DNA of 64,000 bases, from positions 1 to 64,000 of the forward strand of contig MU864006.1 in NCBI GenBank assembly GCA_033296885.1, written 5' to 3'. Position 1 is the stretch's first letter; each line of letters starts with the position of its first letter. The DNA is from Triangularia verruculosa (Eukaryota > Ascomycota > Sordariomycetes > Sordariales > Podosporaceae). The notes beneath the pieces were generated by a model, which was not told the origin of the DNA, made no database searches, and saw only the letters and a list, made by a program, of their open reading frames with translations. Made by a program: the position numbers and the translations under genes. Positions 43,252 through 54,554 of this stretch are shown piece after piece.

Positions 43252-46200
43252 ATGGCTTCCTCTACGGAGGATAATCACAAGGCGACCTCCAACGGGCACG
43301 CAGAACGCTCTGGAGAGGAGACAACGCTCGCTGTGAGAACGTCGAATGCTGGGGAGATTGCTTCTGGGCCACCATCACCTGCTCATACTTTGACGGGAAA
43401 GCAAGAGCATTGTGAGTTTTTGTTCCTGTGTCATGGGATTTGTTTCCCCTTGAATCACTCTCCTTGATGGCTTGGCGCAACAAGGCACAAGCTAATCTGA
43501 ATTTCTTCACTATGTAGACCTCAAACGCGAACTCATCTCCCAACAAGTACAATGGGAGGTTTCAGAGCTCAACTCTCCAACGGCGCTGAGGCGCTTTGGT
43601 GCGCCGTTCAAGTCGCCGTTCGGGGAGGTGTCACCGCTGGACTCGGAGCTGCCGATTCTGAGATATATCTTTGTGCACCATATCCGCGAGTTCCCATTCT
43701 TGGACAAGGCGAGGGAGAAAGAATTCTGGCAGGATAAATTACAAGTGGTGAGGAGATGTCCTTCTGGAACAAGGGTGGTGTTTGTGTTACAAGACTGGGA
43801 AGCTGACTTGTGGCGGTTGACGTCGTTAGTTCCTCGAATCGTTCGCCAGTAAAGGGATTTCATCTTCAGAAGACAGGTTAGAAGAGACCAAGCGAAGGAA
43901 GCTTGCTGTCAAGGCGAAGAAGCTGGTGGAGCTCATGATGGTGTCCGGTGTGCCGACTTCTTCTGGATTTGAGGAGAGGATTCGATTCTCGGAGCTGGAG
44001 ATTGTCGATGCGAATGCGATTGATACCGGTGTGCTCTCGTCGATGCCGGAGGGTAACTATTTGAATGGATGGGATGTCAATATTGCCGGGGTCAGGATAA
44101 CATCTGCCCGGAGGAACATCAGGCAACACAAGCATGCCGTGGGTCCCCCTGGCTTTCGCGGTTTCTGTTTTTTATTATTCAAGTACTAACGAGAGTTGAA
44201 AACAGGAATTCTTGCTTCGAGTCAAGCGTAAGGGTGGAATGGAGCAGTATATTGGTCGGAGATATGGCGATTTTGCTAAGTTGCACAAGAACCTGAGGAC
44301 TGAGTTGCCTGGAAAGGTGCTTCCTACCCTTCCAAACAAGAACAAGTCCAACACGACGACCACCACGGATAGTGTCAGCGGGAACAATGATTCGGAAACA
44401 TCTTCGATCTCGTCGGTATCGACACAGTTGCCACCTAGTAGCCCGGCAGTTGACAGCTTCAGTCACCAAGGCGAGACGGCTTCGAGACTGCTTTCCGTAA
44501 AAGGTTCGTCTCATCCGCGCTTACGTTTGCGACCGAACACCACGTTAACGACATACCTTCTAGATCAACGGAGTGGAAGGCTTTCGCCACGGGTTTCAGT
44601 GGACGGTAGACCCACTAGCCCTGGGTTCCTGAGTTCCCGAAAAGAAGAAGTGAGTATCCAGATGGACATCAAGAATCTGCAGAGTGCCGTGGCTAATTCC
44701 TTGCAGAATGTCGTGTTATGGCGGGAGAACCAGAGGGTGTCGCTGCGTGCGTTTCTGCGTTCTTTGCTTCAGAACCCACAAATAGCGACGACAAAGTCAA
44801 TCGAGGAGTTTCTTACGGGTGAAGGTACCAAGCTTACTGATGCGGATGTCGAGGATATCATCCGTCGTAAGAACTTGGATAAGAAGAGAGTTGAAGAACA
44901 GAAGCGATTCTATGAGATTGCGAGGAAACGCGCGGCGGAGTTGGATGTTTACATGGAACAGTAAGGATTCCTGACTGAGCCGACATGACGGGAAACTAAC
45001 ATTCTGGCCTAGATTCCGGCAAGACATTGTTGAACGCAATGGCCTAACGATGCTTTTCAAGGAGATCAAGGACAAGGAGACGATCCAAGACCTCAGCCTA
45101 CAGTATCAAAAGTTCGCCGAATGGCTGCGCATCGAGGTTGCGGCAACAATATATCACCTTTTCCTTGCCGAGGACAACTCACCAGAATTGTTCGCTCAAG
45201 CGAAGAGAATCCATTCCTTGATCCCCTACACCCTCATGAAGAACGCCATCCGGATAGCCAACCCAGCAGCTGTCATGTCCCACATTCTCGACATCTTCCT
45301 CGCTCAGCCCTTCGGCGCTCGGTCTTTGATGCAAAGGATATTCTCCCTCACATTGAACGACGGCATCAAGAACTTCCAGCGCTCTATCGACGCACTCGTA
45401 GCTAAGATCAACGATCCCGTGTTTGTCGAGAAGCTGAAGCGATACAGCGACTCAGAGGAGCACATCAAGGTTGCTATCCGGGAAGAGGCCGAGGCGGATC
45501 AGATTGATGTTATTGTGGTGATTTTGAGGAGCGATCTGTTTGAGCCAGCTCTCAAGCCAGCGCAGGTTGAGAGGTTATATAATGCGTACGTCGCGTTCAA
45601 CAGCGCAGTGGAGAACGTGGACGAGGAGCTCAAGCAGGGGGCGCAGTTGTTCTCGTATCTGAAGCAGTTGCTGAAGCTGCATATGCGGCAGAGGGACAAG
45701 GCGATGATGCTGAATTTGATTGAAGAGCCAGTGACACTGCAGCTGTTCAGAGATCTGTTTACGATCTTTTACGAGCCGCTTGTGAGGGTGTACAAGTCGG
45801 CAAATGTGTACAACAGTGTGACGGATTTCGCCCTGTTTGTGGATGATTTGATCCAGGTGAGCTATCTCAGACTTTCTTTTCGTAAAGAACCATTACTCAC
45901 ATGTTACGAACAGGTCGTTGAGAAGTGCCGAGACCAAGACGCTTCCGCGGACCCTAACCAGACCGTACAAGCCTTCATCGACCTCTGCCAGCGACACGAG
46001 CACAACTTCTACAAGTTTGTCCACGAGGTTCACACGCACGACAATGGATTGTTCACCCAGCTGATGGGGTGGATTGAAGGCATTCTTGAGTTCCTACGTC
46101 ACGGCCCGAAAAACGGAAGTCTGGACATCAATGCGCTCTTTGAGGGAGCTGTTGGCAGTGGTGTTGTTGACAAGGACAAAGCGATTGAGGAGATTGATAA

Positions 46201-46558
46201 GTTGATTGCCTGGCAAGAGGCGAGGAAGAAGTGGCATCATGACAAGACTAGACAAAAGATGGCGGCGGAGGGCGGAGGGCCCGGCGTGGACGGGGTGCCG
46301 ATGGCGTTCAAGTCGAGCGATTTTGGGCTCGATCAGGAGGATTTGGACGACATGGCGTATGACGATGATTCTGAATCAGAGGCGGAGTTGGAAATTGAGG
46401 ATGAGATGGACCCAATTGAAGCGGAAAGAAGGAGGAGAGCGAGGAGGCAGGACAGGTTGAGGAGGAATGCGGGTGAGCCGGAGAAGCCTCAGGTGGAAGA
46501 GGTCCACAAGCTGAAAGAGAACTTTTTGGTGATGCTTAGGATGGTGCTGGCGGAGTAG
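43252..46558 (+). CDS. PX domain protein with DUF3818 (Lec1/YPR097W-like)
   Basis: Six exons (43252-43411, 43518-43747, 43830-44138, 44206-44960, 45013-45856, 45914-46558) encode 980 residues. The N-terminal part (about 54-130, LKRELISQQVQWEV ... ILRYIFVHHIREFPFLDKAREKEFW) is the PX-associated helical domain. The PX domain follows (about 195-330), with RRYGDFAKLHKNLRTELPG as its phosphoinositide-contacting segment; a Ser/Thr-rich loop interrupts it. The large helical DUF3818 domain covers about 400-860, and the tail is acidic then Arg-rich (EAERRRRARRQDRLRR). The yeast homologue binds PI3P-type membranes and affects ergosterol distribution; the same role here is inference. A possible extra 60-nt intron lies at 44504-44563; with it spliced the protein has 960 residues. 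Confidence 0.9.
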
Positions 46559-47706
46559 AACGAAGCGGTGGCATACATAGAGAGGGTAAGGTGTCACCAT
46601 GGTCATGAGAATTGGTTTATCGGAGGGCATGGAGTGAGATGGAGCATTTAGAGCGTTTTTTTGCTTTGTTGCCAGTTTGAAAGAGGGGTGGTTAATAAGG
46701 GGTAAAGGGTATGTTGAAGGGTGGCTCGATGAACGAGTTCAATTGTCAGGCTACACCTGTGTTGTCGAAAGTTTGTCAAATCGGATGCTAGAGGGTGCTA
46801 CTATTTTCTATTTACGCAATACCTAGCAGTTGAGAGGCGCCCATTGTTGTGGCGTTGGCGAAATGGGATGCAGTCCTCCCAAGGTAATACCATATATAAA
46901 TATTTGTTTACATTGACCGCCCCCAGCAACGATGAACCCCTGAATTATAAATCCGAGCCTCCTTATAGGTAGTGATGGCATGCATATCACCTAACGGCCG
47001 GGCAGGTCGACGAGCTACTGTTTGTTATCGTGTACTGTACACTACAAGCCGAGGATGTCCGCCGTCCAAAGGCTTGGGGCCCAAGACCCGCACATGCTTT
47101 TCCCGGTTTCTATATCCGGTGTGAAACCAACTGCGCGTGGCAAAGATGAACACGAGACACACATGGGAAGACGGAATGTACCATGTGTGATATGCAGATA
47201 TTCCAAATGCAGACGACACACGGCGATGGAAGCAGAAGGAGGGGACAGTTCACGGGCATTCCTCAAGATCTCGAGTCTGAAAGAGAGTTGCGATGGTCGC
47301 AAGGAAACAGAGACGGCCAGCTGGTGGGCGAGGCGAAAGCTTACACACAATTGGCCACTCCCTCGGCTCTGCCAGCCGTCGGCGGGTCGTCAGCACCAAG
47401 GGAATCGAACCCCACATCCGGCATCCCGCCCGTGGTTGGAGGGGCTCACCCCTGCACGCGGATTTTCCAGCGGGCGGGCGCGGTGTCGGCAACTCGGGTA
47501 ATCAACCAGCGCTGATTGGTCGATCGAGGCTGGAACAGCCTTTGGTGCTTCGGGTCGTGGAATCATCGAAGGAGCCAGCCGGGAGGAGGTTCAGAAGTGC
47601 GTCTGTGCATGTCATTTGAAAGAGGCTCAAATATTTCGGAGGAAGTTGGAAGCATTCCACGACGACATCTCCCCTCACTACACCCCCCTCTCCCCTCTAG
47701 ACGACG
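46559..47706. other. Intergenic region upstream of SDH1
   Basis: PX-gene 3' flank and SDH1 promoter. I see no gene. A reverse CCAAT box lies at 47515-47519. Confidence 0.4.
47515..47519 (-). promoter_or_regulatory. CCAAT box upstream of SDH1
   Basis: GCTGATTGGTCG reads as an inverted CCAAT motif (CCAATCAG on the - strand), about 190 bp before the SDH1 start. The HAP/CBC complex binds CCAAT and controls many respiratory and iron-using genes in fungi, so the site is plausible. A five-base motif occurs often by chance. Confidence 0.35.
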
Positions 47707-50140
47707 ATGGCATCCTCAATGGCTTGGAGAAGGTTAGCCGCGGCGCCGACGGTGAGTTTTTCTCTTTTTTTTGGTTTATTCGAGAGCTGCTGTTTGCATA
47801 CGCAATTGGGGGTGGTGTTGCTGCGTTCGGCACAAGCCCGCAAATGCCGAGGTGTTGGAAAAGTTTGGGCTGACGACAGTTGGGAATAGCTTCCTCGCGC
47901 TCTTAGAACCCCTACACAGAGGGCTTTTTCCACAACCAGACCGGCTGGTGAGTAATTTATATGCTCTCAACTCCTATAGTACACTGGAATTTGCGAAACA
48001 CCAGATGGACTGACTCTTGCAGCCCGCGTTATCGCCAACGGGCCCCTCCGGGCGAAGGAGGCATCGCCATTCGTCAGCAGCAAGTACCCTGTCATCGTAT
48101 GTTTTCCTTCCCGTGGAATACAACCCCCCTTCCACCCTCGCGAGATCGTCCCGGCGCTTGAGGGTGGTGGAAGGAGGAGACAAGCAGCACTAGGAGGACG
48201 GCCGGTTGACATATGAACGCCATTGTGTAGGACCACGAGTACGATGCGATTGTTGTTGGTGCCGGTGGTGCCGGTCTGCGTGCCGCTTTCGGTCTCGCTG
48301 AGGCCGGCTTCAACACTGCCTGCATTTCCAAGCTTTTCCCTACCAGAAGTCACACAGTCGCTGCCCAGGGTGGCATCAACGCCGCCCTCGGCAACATGCA
48401 CGAGGACGACTGGAGATGGCACATGTACGACACAGTGAAGGGCTCCGACTGGCTCGGTGACCAGGATGCTATTCACTACATGACCCGCGAGGCTCCCGCT
48501 TCTATTATCGAACTTGAGAACTACGGCTGCCCCTTCTCCAGAACCGAGGATGGCAAGATGTGAGTGGATGTCGGACACATTACAAAGAGTGAACCAGGCT
48601 GACACCTCAACCCAACAACAGTTACCAGCGTGCTTTCGGTGGTCAGTCCAAGGAGTACGGCAAGGGCGGCCAGGCTTACCGTTGCTGCGCTGCTGCCGAT
48701 CGTACCGGTCACGCTCTTCTCCACACTCTCTACGGCCAGTCTCTCCGTCACAACACCAACTACTTCATCGAGTACTTCGCCATCGATCTGATCATGCAGG
48801 ATGGTGAGTGCCGCGGTGTTCTCGCCTACAACCAGGAGGATGGTACCCTCCACCGTTTCCTCGCCAACAACACTGTCCTCGCCACCGGTGGTTACGGCCG
48901 CGCCTACTTCTCCTGCACTTCTGCCCACACCTGCACTGGTGACGGTATGGCCATGGTTGCTCGTGCCGGTCTCCCCAACCAGGATATGGAGTTCGTCCAA
49001 TTTCACCCTACCGGCATCTATGGTGCTGGCTGCTTGATCACTGAGGGTGCTCGTGGTGAGGGTGGTTACCTCCTCAACTCCGAGGGTGAGCGTTTCATGG
49101 AGAGATATGCCCCTACCGCCAAGGATCTTGCTTCTCGTGACGTCGTTTCCCGCTCCATGACCATGGAGATCCGTGACGGCCGTGGTGTCGGTGCCGACAA
49201 GGACCACATCTACCTCCAGCTCAGCCATCTTCCCGCCGAGATTCTCGCCGAGCGTCTCCCCGGTATCTCTGAGACCGCCGGTATTTTCGCCGGTGTCGAT
49301 GTCCGCAAGCAGCCCATTCCCGTTCTTCCCACCGTCCACTACAACATGGGTGGTATTCCCACTCGCTACACTGGTGAGGTTCTTACCGTCGATGAGTCTG
49401 GCAACGACAAGGTCGTTCCTGGCCTCTTCGCTTGCGGTGAGGCTGCTTGCGTGTCTGTCCACGGTGCTAACCGTCTGGGCGCCAACTCTCTTCTCGACTT
49501 GGTCGTTTTCGGCCGTGCCGTTGCCCACACCATCCGTGACAACTTCACACCCGGTGCCAAGTTGAAGCCCACTGCTGCTGATGCCGGTGCCGCTGAAATC
49601 GAGACCCTCGACCAAATTCGCAATGCTGACGGCGCCAAGAGCACCGCTGAGATCCGTCTCGACATGCAGAAGACCATGCAGCGCGATGTCTCTGTCTTCC
49701 GTACCCAAGAGTCTCTCGACGAGGGTGTTGAGAAGATCAACCAGGTCGACCAGACCTTCTCTCAGGTCGGCATCAAGGACCGCAGCATGATCTGGAACTC
49801 TGATCTCGTCGAGACCCTTGAGCTCCGCAACCTGCTCACTTGCGCGTAAGTGTTATTCACTGTTTTCTTTTGTTTTTGTTTTTTTTGGAGAGAGAAAGAT
49901 AAGCTAACAACTGACTTCAACAGTGTCCAAACCGCCACCGCTGCCGCCAACCGTAAGGAGTCTCGTGGTGCGCACGCCCGTGAGGACTACCCTGAGCGTG
50001 ACGACGACAACTGGATGAAGCACACCCTCACCTGGCAGCAGCCCCACGGCAAGGTCGACCTCAAGTACCGCCGTGTTATTGGCACCACCCTCGACGAGAA
50101 CGAGTGCAAGCCCGTTCCTCCTTTCAAGCGTGTCTACTAA
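47707..50140 (+). CDS. SDH1: Succinate dehydrogenase flavoprotein subunit, mitochondrial
   Basis: Six exons (47707-47751, 47890-47947, 48023-48096, 48231-48559, 48622-49845, 49924-50140) encode 648 residues. The first two exons and the start of the third code a basic presequence (MAWRRLAAAPT, LPRALRTPTQRAFSTTRPA). The mature protein has the FAD-binding DAIVVGAGGAGLRAAFG, the His that links FAD covalently in SHTVAAQGGINAALGN, the catalytic region GARGEGGYLLNSEGERFMERY, HYNMGGIPT, and the active-site Arg segment HGANRLGANSLLDL. The C-terminal domain ends KYRRVIGTTLDENECKPVPP. The enzyme oxidises succinate to fumarate as part of complex II. Strong codon bias marks it as highly expressed. Confidence 0.96.
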
Positions 50141-50939
50141 GAGATTCGCGATGGGTTGTTGATGGGGTGCTGCTTTAATTTATATACCATGTGAGGAAGA
50201 GCGGTGTTAGCTCGGTTGTGGGGAGGTTTGGCATATGCAAGAGACACACACTACAGCATGAAAGCACGGCGTCGAGGTCTTGGGAAAACGGGAATTGAGG
50301 AAAAACTGATCCAGCCGAGTATAAGGCGAGGAAATTCCAGGGGTTGAGGGGAAAAGGAGAAGAAGAAGGAAATATCCGAGGAGAGGAAGGGGGGAAAGAA
50401 GAAATGCCCCGCGGGAATGAACGACACAACATTCACACACATAACACCCTATGTTTTCCTTTTTACTGTCTGTGTTTGGTTTGTTGTCATTCTTGTTGCC
50501 CTTGTTATAGAAATGAGGCGGCGCCGCGTGAGAAGAAATGGGAAACGGATGTTCAAAGTTCAGACTTACAACTTGTGTAAAAAAACTTGATTTTCCTTTT
50601 TTTTTTCGTTGTATTCGCTGTTGTCTTTTTGTGTAAGGTAGGATTGTTGGACACAGAATGAGGAGGGGGTGCTAGGGGGTAGTAAGGTCGAATAAAATGC
50701 ACTGATTGTCAAAATCTACCTCCTCGCCCTTTGCAGCCTCGGAAACTTCCCGACATGCATTTCCATGGTCTTCAAACGGGTTGTGATAGCCCCCTTTCCA
50801 AACTGCCCTGCCAACTTCACAGAGGTAAGGAAACCACCACCCGCATTATATAGCTACCAAAAATGAAGCCATTCATGCCCATCCGACTGCTGTCTCTCTG
50901 GGGTCTGGAAGAAGGAAAAGATCAAAAAATGAAGGATAG
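50141..50939. other. Intergenic region
   Basis: SDH1 3' flank and the terminator of the tRNA gene (A6 on the + strand at 50924-50929, read as T6). The segment 50344-50405 is very purine-rich. I see no protein gene. Confidence 0.45.
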
Positions 50940-51059
50940 GGGGCCACCCGGGGATTGAACCCGGGACCTCTCGCAAGTTTTGTTTCTGCTACAGAATGCA
51001 GCAGTAGAACGACTCAGGGTGGACCCTAAGCGAGAATCATACCACTAGACCAGCGGCCC
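50940..51059 (-). tRNA. tRNA-Pro (anticodon AGG) with 48-nt intron
   Basis: Read on the - strand from 51059, the gene folds as a cloverleaf. The acceptor stem GGGCCGC pairs with GTGGCCC (one G-U). The A box is TGGTCTAGTGG and the B box GGTTCAATCCC. The anticodon stem CTCGC/GCGAG closes the loop TTAGGG-T, with anticodon AGG at 51027-51025. The intron (51023-50976) begins right after base 37, the standard place. It contains CCCT, which can pair with the anticodon as in the usual pre-tRNA intron helix, and a CTGCT/AGCAG hairpin. The discriminator base is C. A T6 terminator follows about 11 bases downstream. Confidence 0.95.
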
Positions 51060-51700
51060 TTTTTTATCCGCGATCGTTGAGGGTGAAGGTTCGAGGTCGG
51101 AGTTACCACCCATCATATCCATCCCCCTCCTGTCTTCTTCTTCCATACACCCCCTTCCCCCCCTTGACGACACTGGTTGAGTAGGTCGTTCATGAGAATG
51201 GCAGCAGCAGCAGCAGCGAGAAAAAAAAAGGTGGGTGAAGTCGTTCGTTGTGGTATATATTTGAGATGACCAAAAAATGATGGGAAGTTGACTAGGGGAG
51301 ATGAATAACGGTCTCGTTCGAGGGACTTGTCAGGAAAAGAGTTCCGTTTGGAGAAACTTGGGCGGGCGAGTAAGCGTATGATTTGCTTTGACTCGAGACT
51401 TTCGATGTGTTATTCTTCTTGATTCATTTCATTCAATATCATTTCTACTCTTTCTCTAGTAAAAAGTGTTGAACTTTCCTTTTTTCCCCCCTTTCCCATG
51501 TGTTTTTCAAGTAAAATTCCTGCCTGCCTTGTTCCCATCCACCCAAATGCCTGTATAAAACCCGCCTGTCCCATTTACTTTTTTGAGTATTGTAATCATA
51601 TTTTTTACCATACATCAAGCCAGACGACATCACTTTGTGTCCGGGGGTATCTTTCATTATCTATTTCTTGTTTATTTTAATTCATTGTCACATCCCGCAC
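51060..51700. other. Intergenic region
   Basis: Upstream flank of the tRNA gene and 3' flank of the purine gene. A (GCA)5-like run lies at about 51200-51218. I see no gene. Confidence 0.4.
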
Positions 51701-53645
51701 TTAGTGGTGGAACAAGCGGATGTTCTGCTCCACAAAGGTGATGCCCAACTTCTCAGCCGTCTCGAACACGGGGATGTCGTTTTGGCTGCCCAAAGGAGCG
51801 GCGATGTACTTGACACCCGAGCGGGAAGCGCGGTAGACATTGTCAGTGAAGGGGAACTGTTTGTCACACTGATTAGCAACCTGTCCCTGGCATGGGGATT
51901 CATTGGAACTTACGAAAGCATCGCTGGAGACAACAACGTCGGTGAGCTTTCCAAGCCACTCTGTCTTCTCCTCTTCAGTGAAGGAAGCGGGAACCTCCTC
52001 GAAGAAACCCTCGAAGGCCTCACGCTCAGGGCCAGACTTGGGAACCTGGCCGCTGACGAGCAGATCAATGGCGTTGCTCTTGTCGGGGCGCTTGGTGCCC
52101 TTCTTCCACTTGATGCCCAGGACACGGGGGTGGAAGCGGAGCCACCAATTGTCAGCCTTGTCACCAGCCAGGCGGGTGCAGTGAATTCTGGACTGCTGGC
52201 CAGCACCGAGACCGACAACCTGGCCTCTCGCAGCGTAGCAAACAGAGTTGCTCTGGGTGTACTTGAGGGCGATAGTAGCCACAGTCAAGTCGCGCTGGGC
52301 GGTCTCGGAGAGAGGACCAGCGTTCTTGGGGGTGATGATGTTGCGGAAGGTCTCGGGGGAGATCTCAACATCGTTACGGCCCTGGGAAAGGGTGATGCCG
52401 TAGACAGTTCTGGTCTCGCTCTTGGAGGGCTCAAACTCGGGGTCCATCTGCAGGACGAGGTACTTGCCACCCTTCTTCTTCTTGAGAATCTCGAGAGCAG
52501 CGGGCTCGTACCCGGGGGCAATGACACCATCAGAAACCTCCTTGGAGATGATGCTAGCAGTGGGAACATCGACAACATCGGAGAGAGCAATCATGTCGCC
52601 GAAGCTGCTCATACGGTCGGCACCTCTGGCGCGGGCATAAGCCTGGGCAAGACCGGAGTGCTCAATTCCGGGGATGTCATCAACCATGTAGACCTTGCGC
52701 TCCTCAGCGGTCAGGGGCTCGCCAATGGCAGCACCGGCAGGAGAGACGTGCTTGAAGCTGGCAGCAGCAGGCTTACCAAGAGCCTTCTTCAGTTCCTTAA
52801 CCAAAGGCCAGCTGTTGAGGGCATCGAGGAGATTGATGTAGCCGGGGGCGCCGCCAAGAACCTTGAAGGGGATCTCGCCTTCCTTGACATAGGCGGAAGC
52901 GGGCTTCTGGTGAGGGTTGGCGCCGTAGCGGAGAGGGAGGTACTGGATGCCGGTAGCATACTGCTTGCGGAAAAATACGGAGATGGCAGCATCATAGTCG
53001 GCAGTGTGCTCGAAAGCCTTGAGAGCATAGAGCTTCCGGGTCTCCTCCTTGACCTCGCCAGCCTCGAGCTCTCTGAGGAACTCGGCGTAGTCCTTGGGAT
53101 CACTGAGGATGGTGACACGGGCGTGGTTCTTGGCCGCAGCGCGGATCAGAGTAACACCGCCGATATCGATCTCCTCAACCGCCTCGGGAACGGTGACGTT
53201 GATCTTGGCAACGGTGTCCTTGAAGGGGTACAGGTTGCAGATGACATAGTCGACCTTGTCAATGTTCTGCTCGGCAAGGTCCTTCTCGTCTGAACCGAGG
53301 TTGCGGGCCAGGATGCCAGCGTGAACGGCGGGGTGGAGGGTCTTGACACGGCCACCGAGCATCTCAGGGGCCTTGGTGATGGCAGAGATGTCCCTACACA
53401 AGGCGCGTACAATTAGCAAGTTGGTTCCTTGAATGACACACCCATGGAGCTGGAGCTGGGTGGCCGATCTCAGAATGTAAGGAGAAAGGGACTCACTCGA
53501 CAGGGAAGCCAGACTCCCTGATCATCTTGGAAGTGCCGCCTGAGGCGAGAATGCGCACATTGTTCTGGACAAGGCCCTTGGCCAGATCCAAGAGTCCCGT
53601 CTTGTCATAGACAGAGACAATCGCGATTCTTTGGTGGTCGGTCAT
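51701..53645 (-). CDS. ADE17: Bifunctional AICAR transformylase / IMP cyclohydrolase
   Basis: Three exons (53645-53497, 53393-51914, 51856-51701) encode 594 residues. The N-terminal MGS-like domain (about 1-200) is the IMP cyclohydrolase: IAIVSVYDKTGLLDLAKGL, GGRVKTLHPAVHAGIL, CNLYPF. The rest is the AICAR transformylase: LRYGANPHQ, SFKHVSPAGAAIG with the catalytic Lys-His, KYTQSNSVCYA, and the end RSGVKYIAAPLGS with FVEQNIRLFHH. It performs the last two steps of purine synthesis. The second intron (51857-51913, 57 nt) has no stop in frame, but removing it restores DAFFPFTDN, as in animal ATIC. Yeast has two copies, ADE16 and ADE17; I cannot say which name fits. Confidence 0.96.
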
Positions 53646-54392
53646 GGTGACTAGAGTCTGTGTTGCGCGGGGCAATCTGTAGTGTGGTGAGAACAGAAAG
53701 TTGTAAAGTCAGTTCAACTATTCCTCAGATCACGTATGACGTGTGTCACTCTTTCCACCACTTCCACAGCCGTAGAAACCACCAAAGAAAAAGGCGCAAG
53801 GCTTACCAGTTGTGTTCTCTCTCCCACTCTTCTGGATGTTACGAAGAAAGAAGAGAAGAAGAAAAAAAGGTCAATCACACCATACGCCTCGCCTCGTCTG
53901 GAGGGGTCTAATATTTTTTTGCGACACTCCCTCCTCCTTCCGTCACTCCCCTATCAACGCTAATAATGGAGGGGTAGCTACGGGTGCAATCCACCCCACG
54001 ATTCGCCGTGATCGGCCATGACCCCACAGCTGAAGCAATGGTATCGCATCCACTGAACTTACCTAATTGCCGGGCTAGTCTCCATTGGACTGTGGGCTGG
54101 TATAAAAATCTCTTGCTGTGCCTTTTCCACATGGGCGTGTCCTTCTTCATCTTCAGCCTGTTTTGGTGGTGATCCCTCATCGCGATGGGGTTGGCCATTG
54201 GGAATAGCTTCAGGGGCTTCAGCTGATGGGATTCGATTGAAGCTCCTTCCCTGTTGTTTGGGGTATGGAGCATCTCAGTGCTCAACAGCCAGTCGAAACG
54301 TGGTGCCGGCCGGCGCACAGCTGTGTCGACTGTTGACAGTCCTCGCCTGCCCGCAGAGGCCCTTCATATACCAGTGCTCCAGTGCAAGCTTT
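53646..54392. other. Divergent promoter region of the purine gene and U6
   Basis: Head-to-head spacer between the purine gene (-) and the U6 gene (+). It contains the U6 TATA-like element. I see no protein gene. Confidence 0.5.
54363..54370 (+). promoter_or_regulatory. TATA-like element of the U6 gene
   Basis: TTCATATA ends about 24 bases before the predicted first base of U6, the usual place for the TATA box that directs RNA polymerase III at fungal U6 genes. Its use is inferred from position. Confidence 0.55.
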
Positions 54393-54550
54393 CGCCCTTC
54401 GGGGCATTTGGTCAATTTGTAAGTTTGGCTCAGTGGTCTGCTTTCAGCATTGCAAATAACTAACATCTCTCCCAGGAAACGATACAGAGAAGATTAGCAT
54501 GGCCCCTGCACTAAGGATGACACGCTACTCAAAGAGACGCTACCAATTTT
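54393..54550 (+). ncRNA. U6 spliceosomal snRNA with an mRNA-type intron
   Basis: Exon 1 (about 54393-54418) holds the 5' stem-loop GCCC-TTCG-GGGC and the following CATTTGGTCAATTT. The intron is 54419-54475 (57 nt): donor GTAAGT, branch AACTAAC, acceptor CTCCCAG. Exon 2 (54476 to about 54550) contains GAAACGATACAGAGAAG with the ACAGAGA box, GATTAGCATGG with the catalytic AGC triad, the internal stem-loop GGCCCCTGCACTAAGGATG, and ACACGCTACTCAAAGAG. The joined RNA reads GGTCAATTTGAAACGATAC, as in intronless U6, and is almost identical to the fission yeast and animal core. A run of eight T (54547-54554) ends the gene. U6 forms the catalytic centre of the spliceosome. mRNA-type introns in U6 are known from Schizosaccharomyces and several other fungi. 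Confidence 0.93.
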
Positions 54551-54554
54551 TTTT
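54547..54554 (+). terminator. RNA polymerase III terminator of U6
   Basis: Eight consecutive T residues directly after the U6 3' end; four or more T on the non-template strand stop RNA polymerase III. Confidence 0.85.

Noticed and set aside
47396..47416. tRNA gene on the - strand, from GGGGTTCGATTCCC
   Set aside because: The T-stem pairs only partly and no matching acceptor strand or A box lies upstream on that strand.
48521..49708. A 395-codon open frame antisense to SDH1
   Set aside because: It mirrors the strong codon bias of SDH1, has no recognisable domain, and the sense strand is a certain gene.
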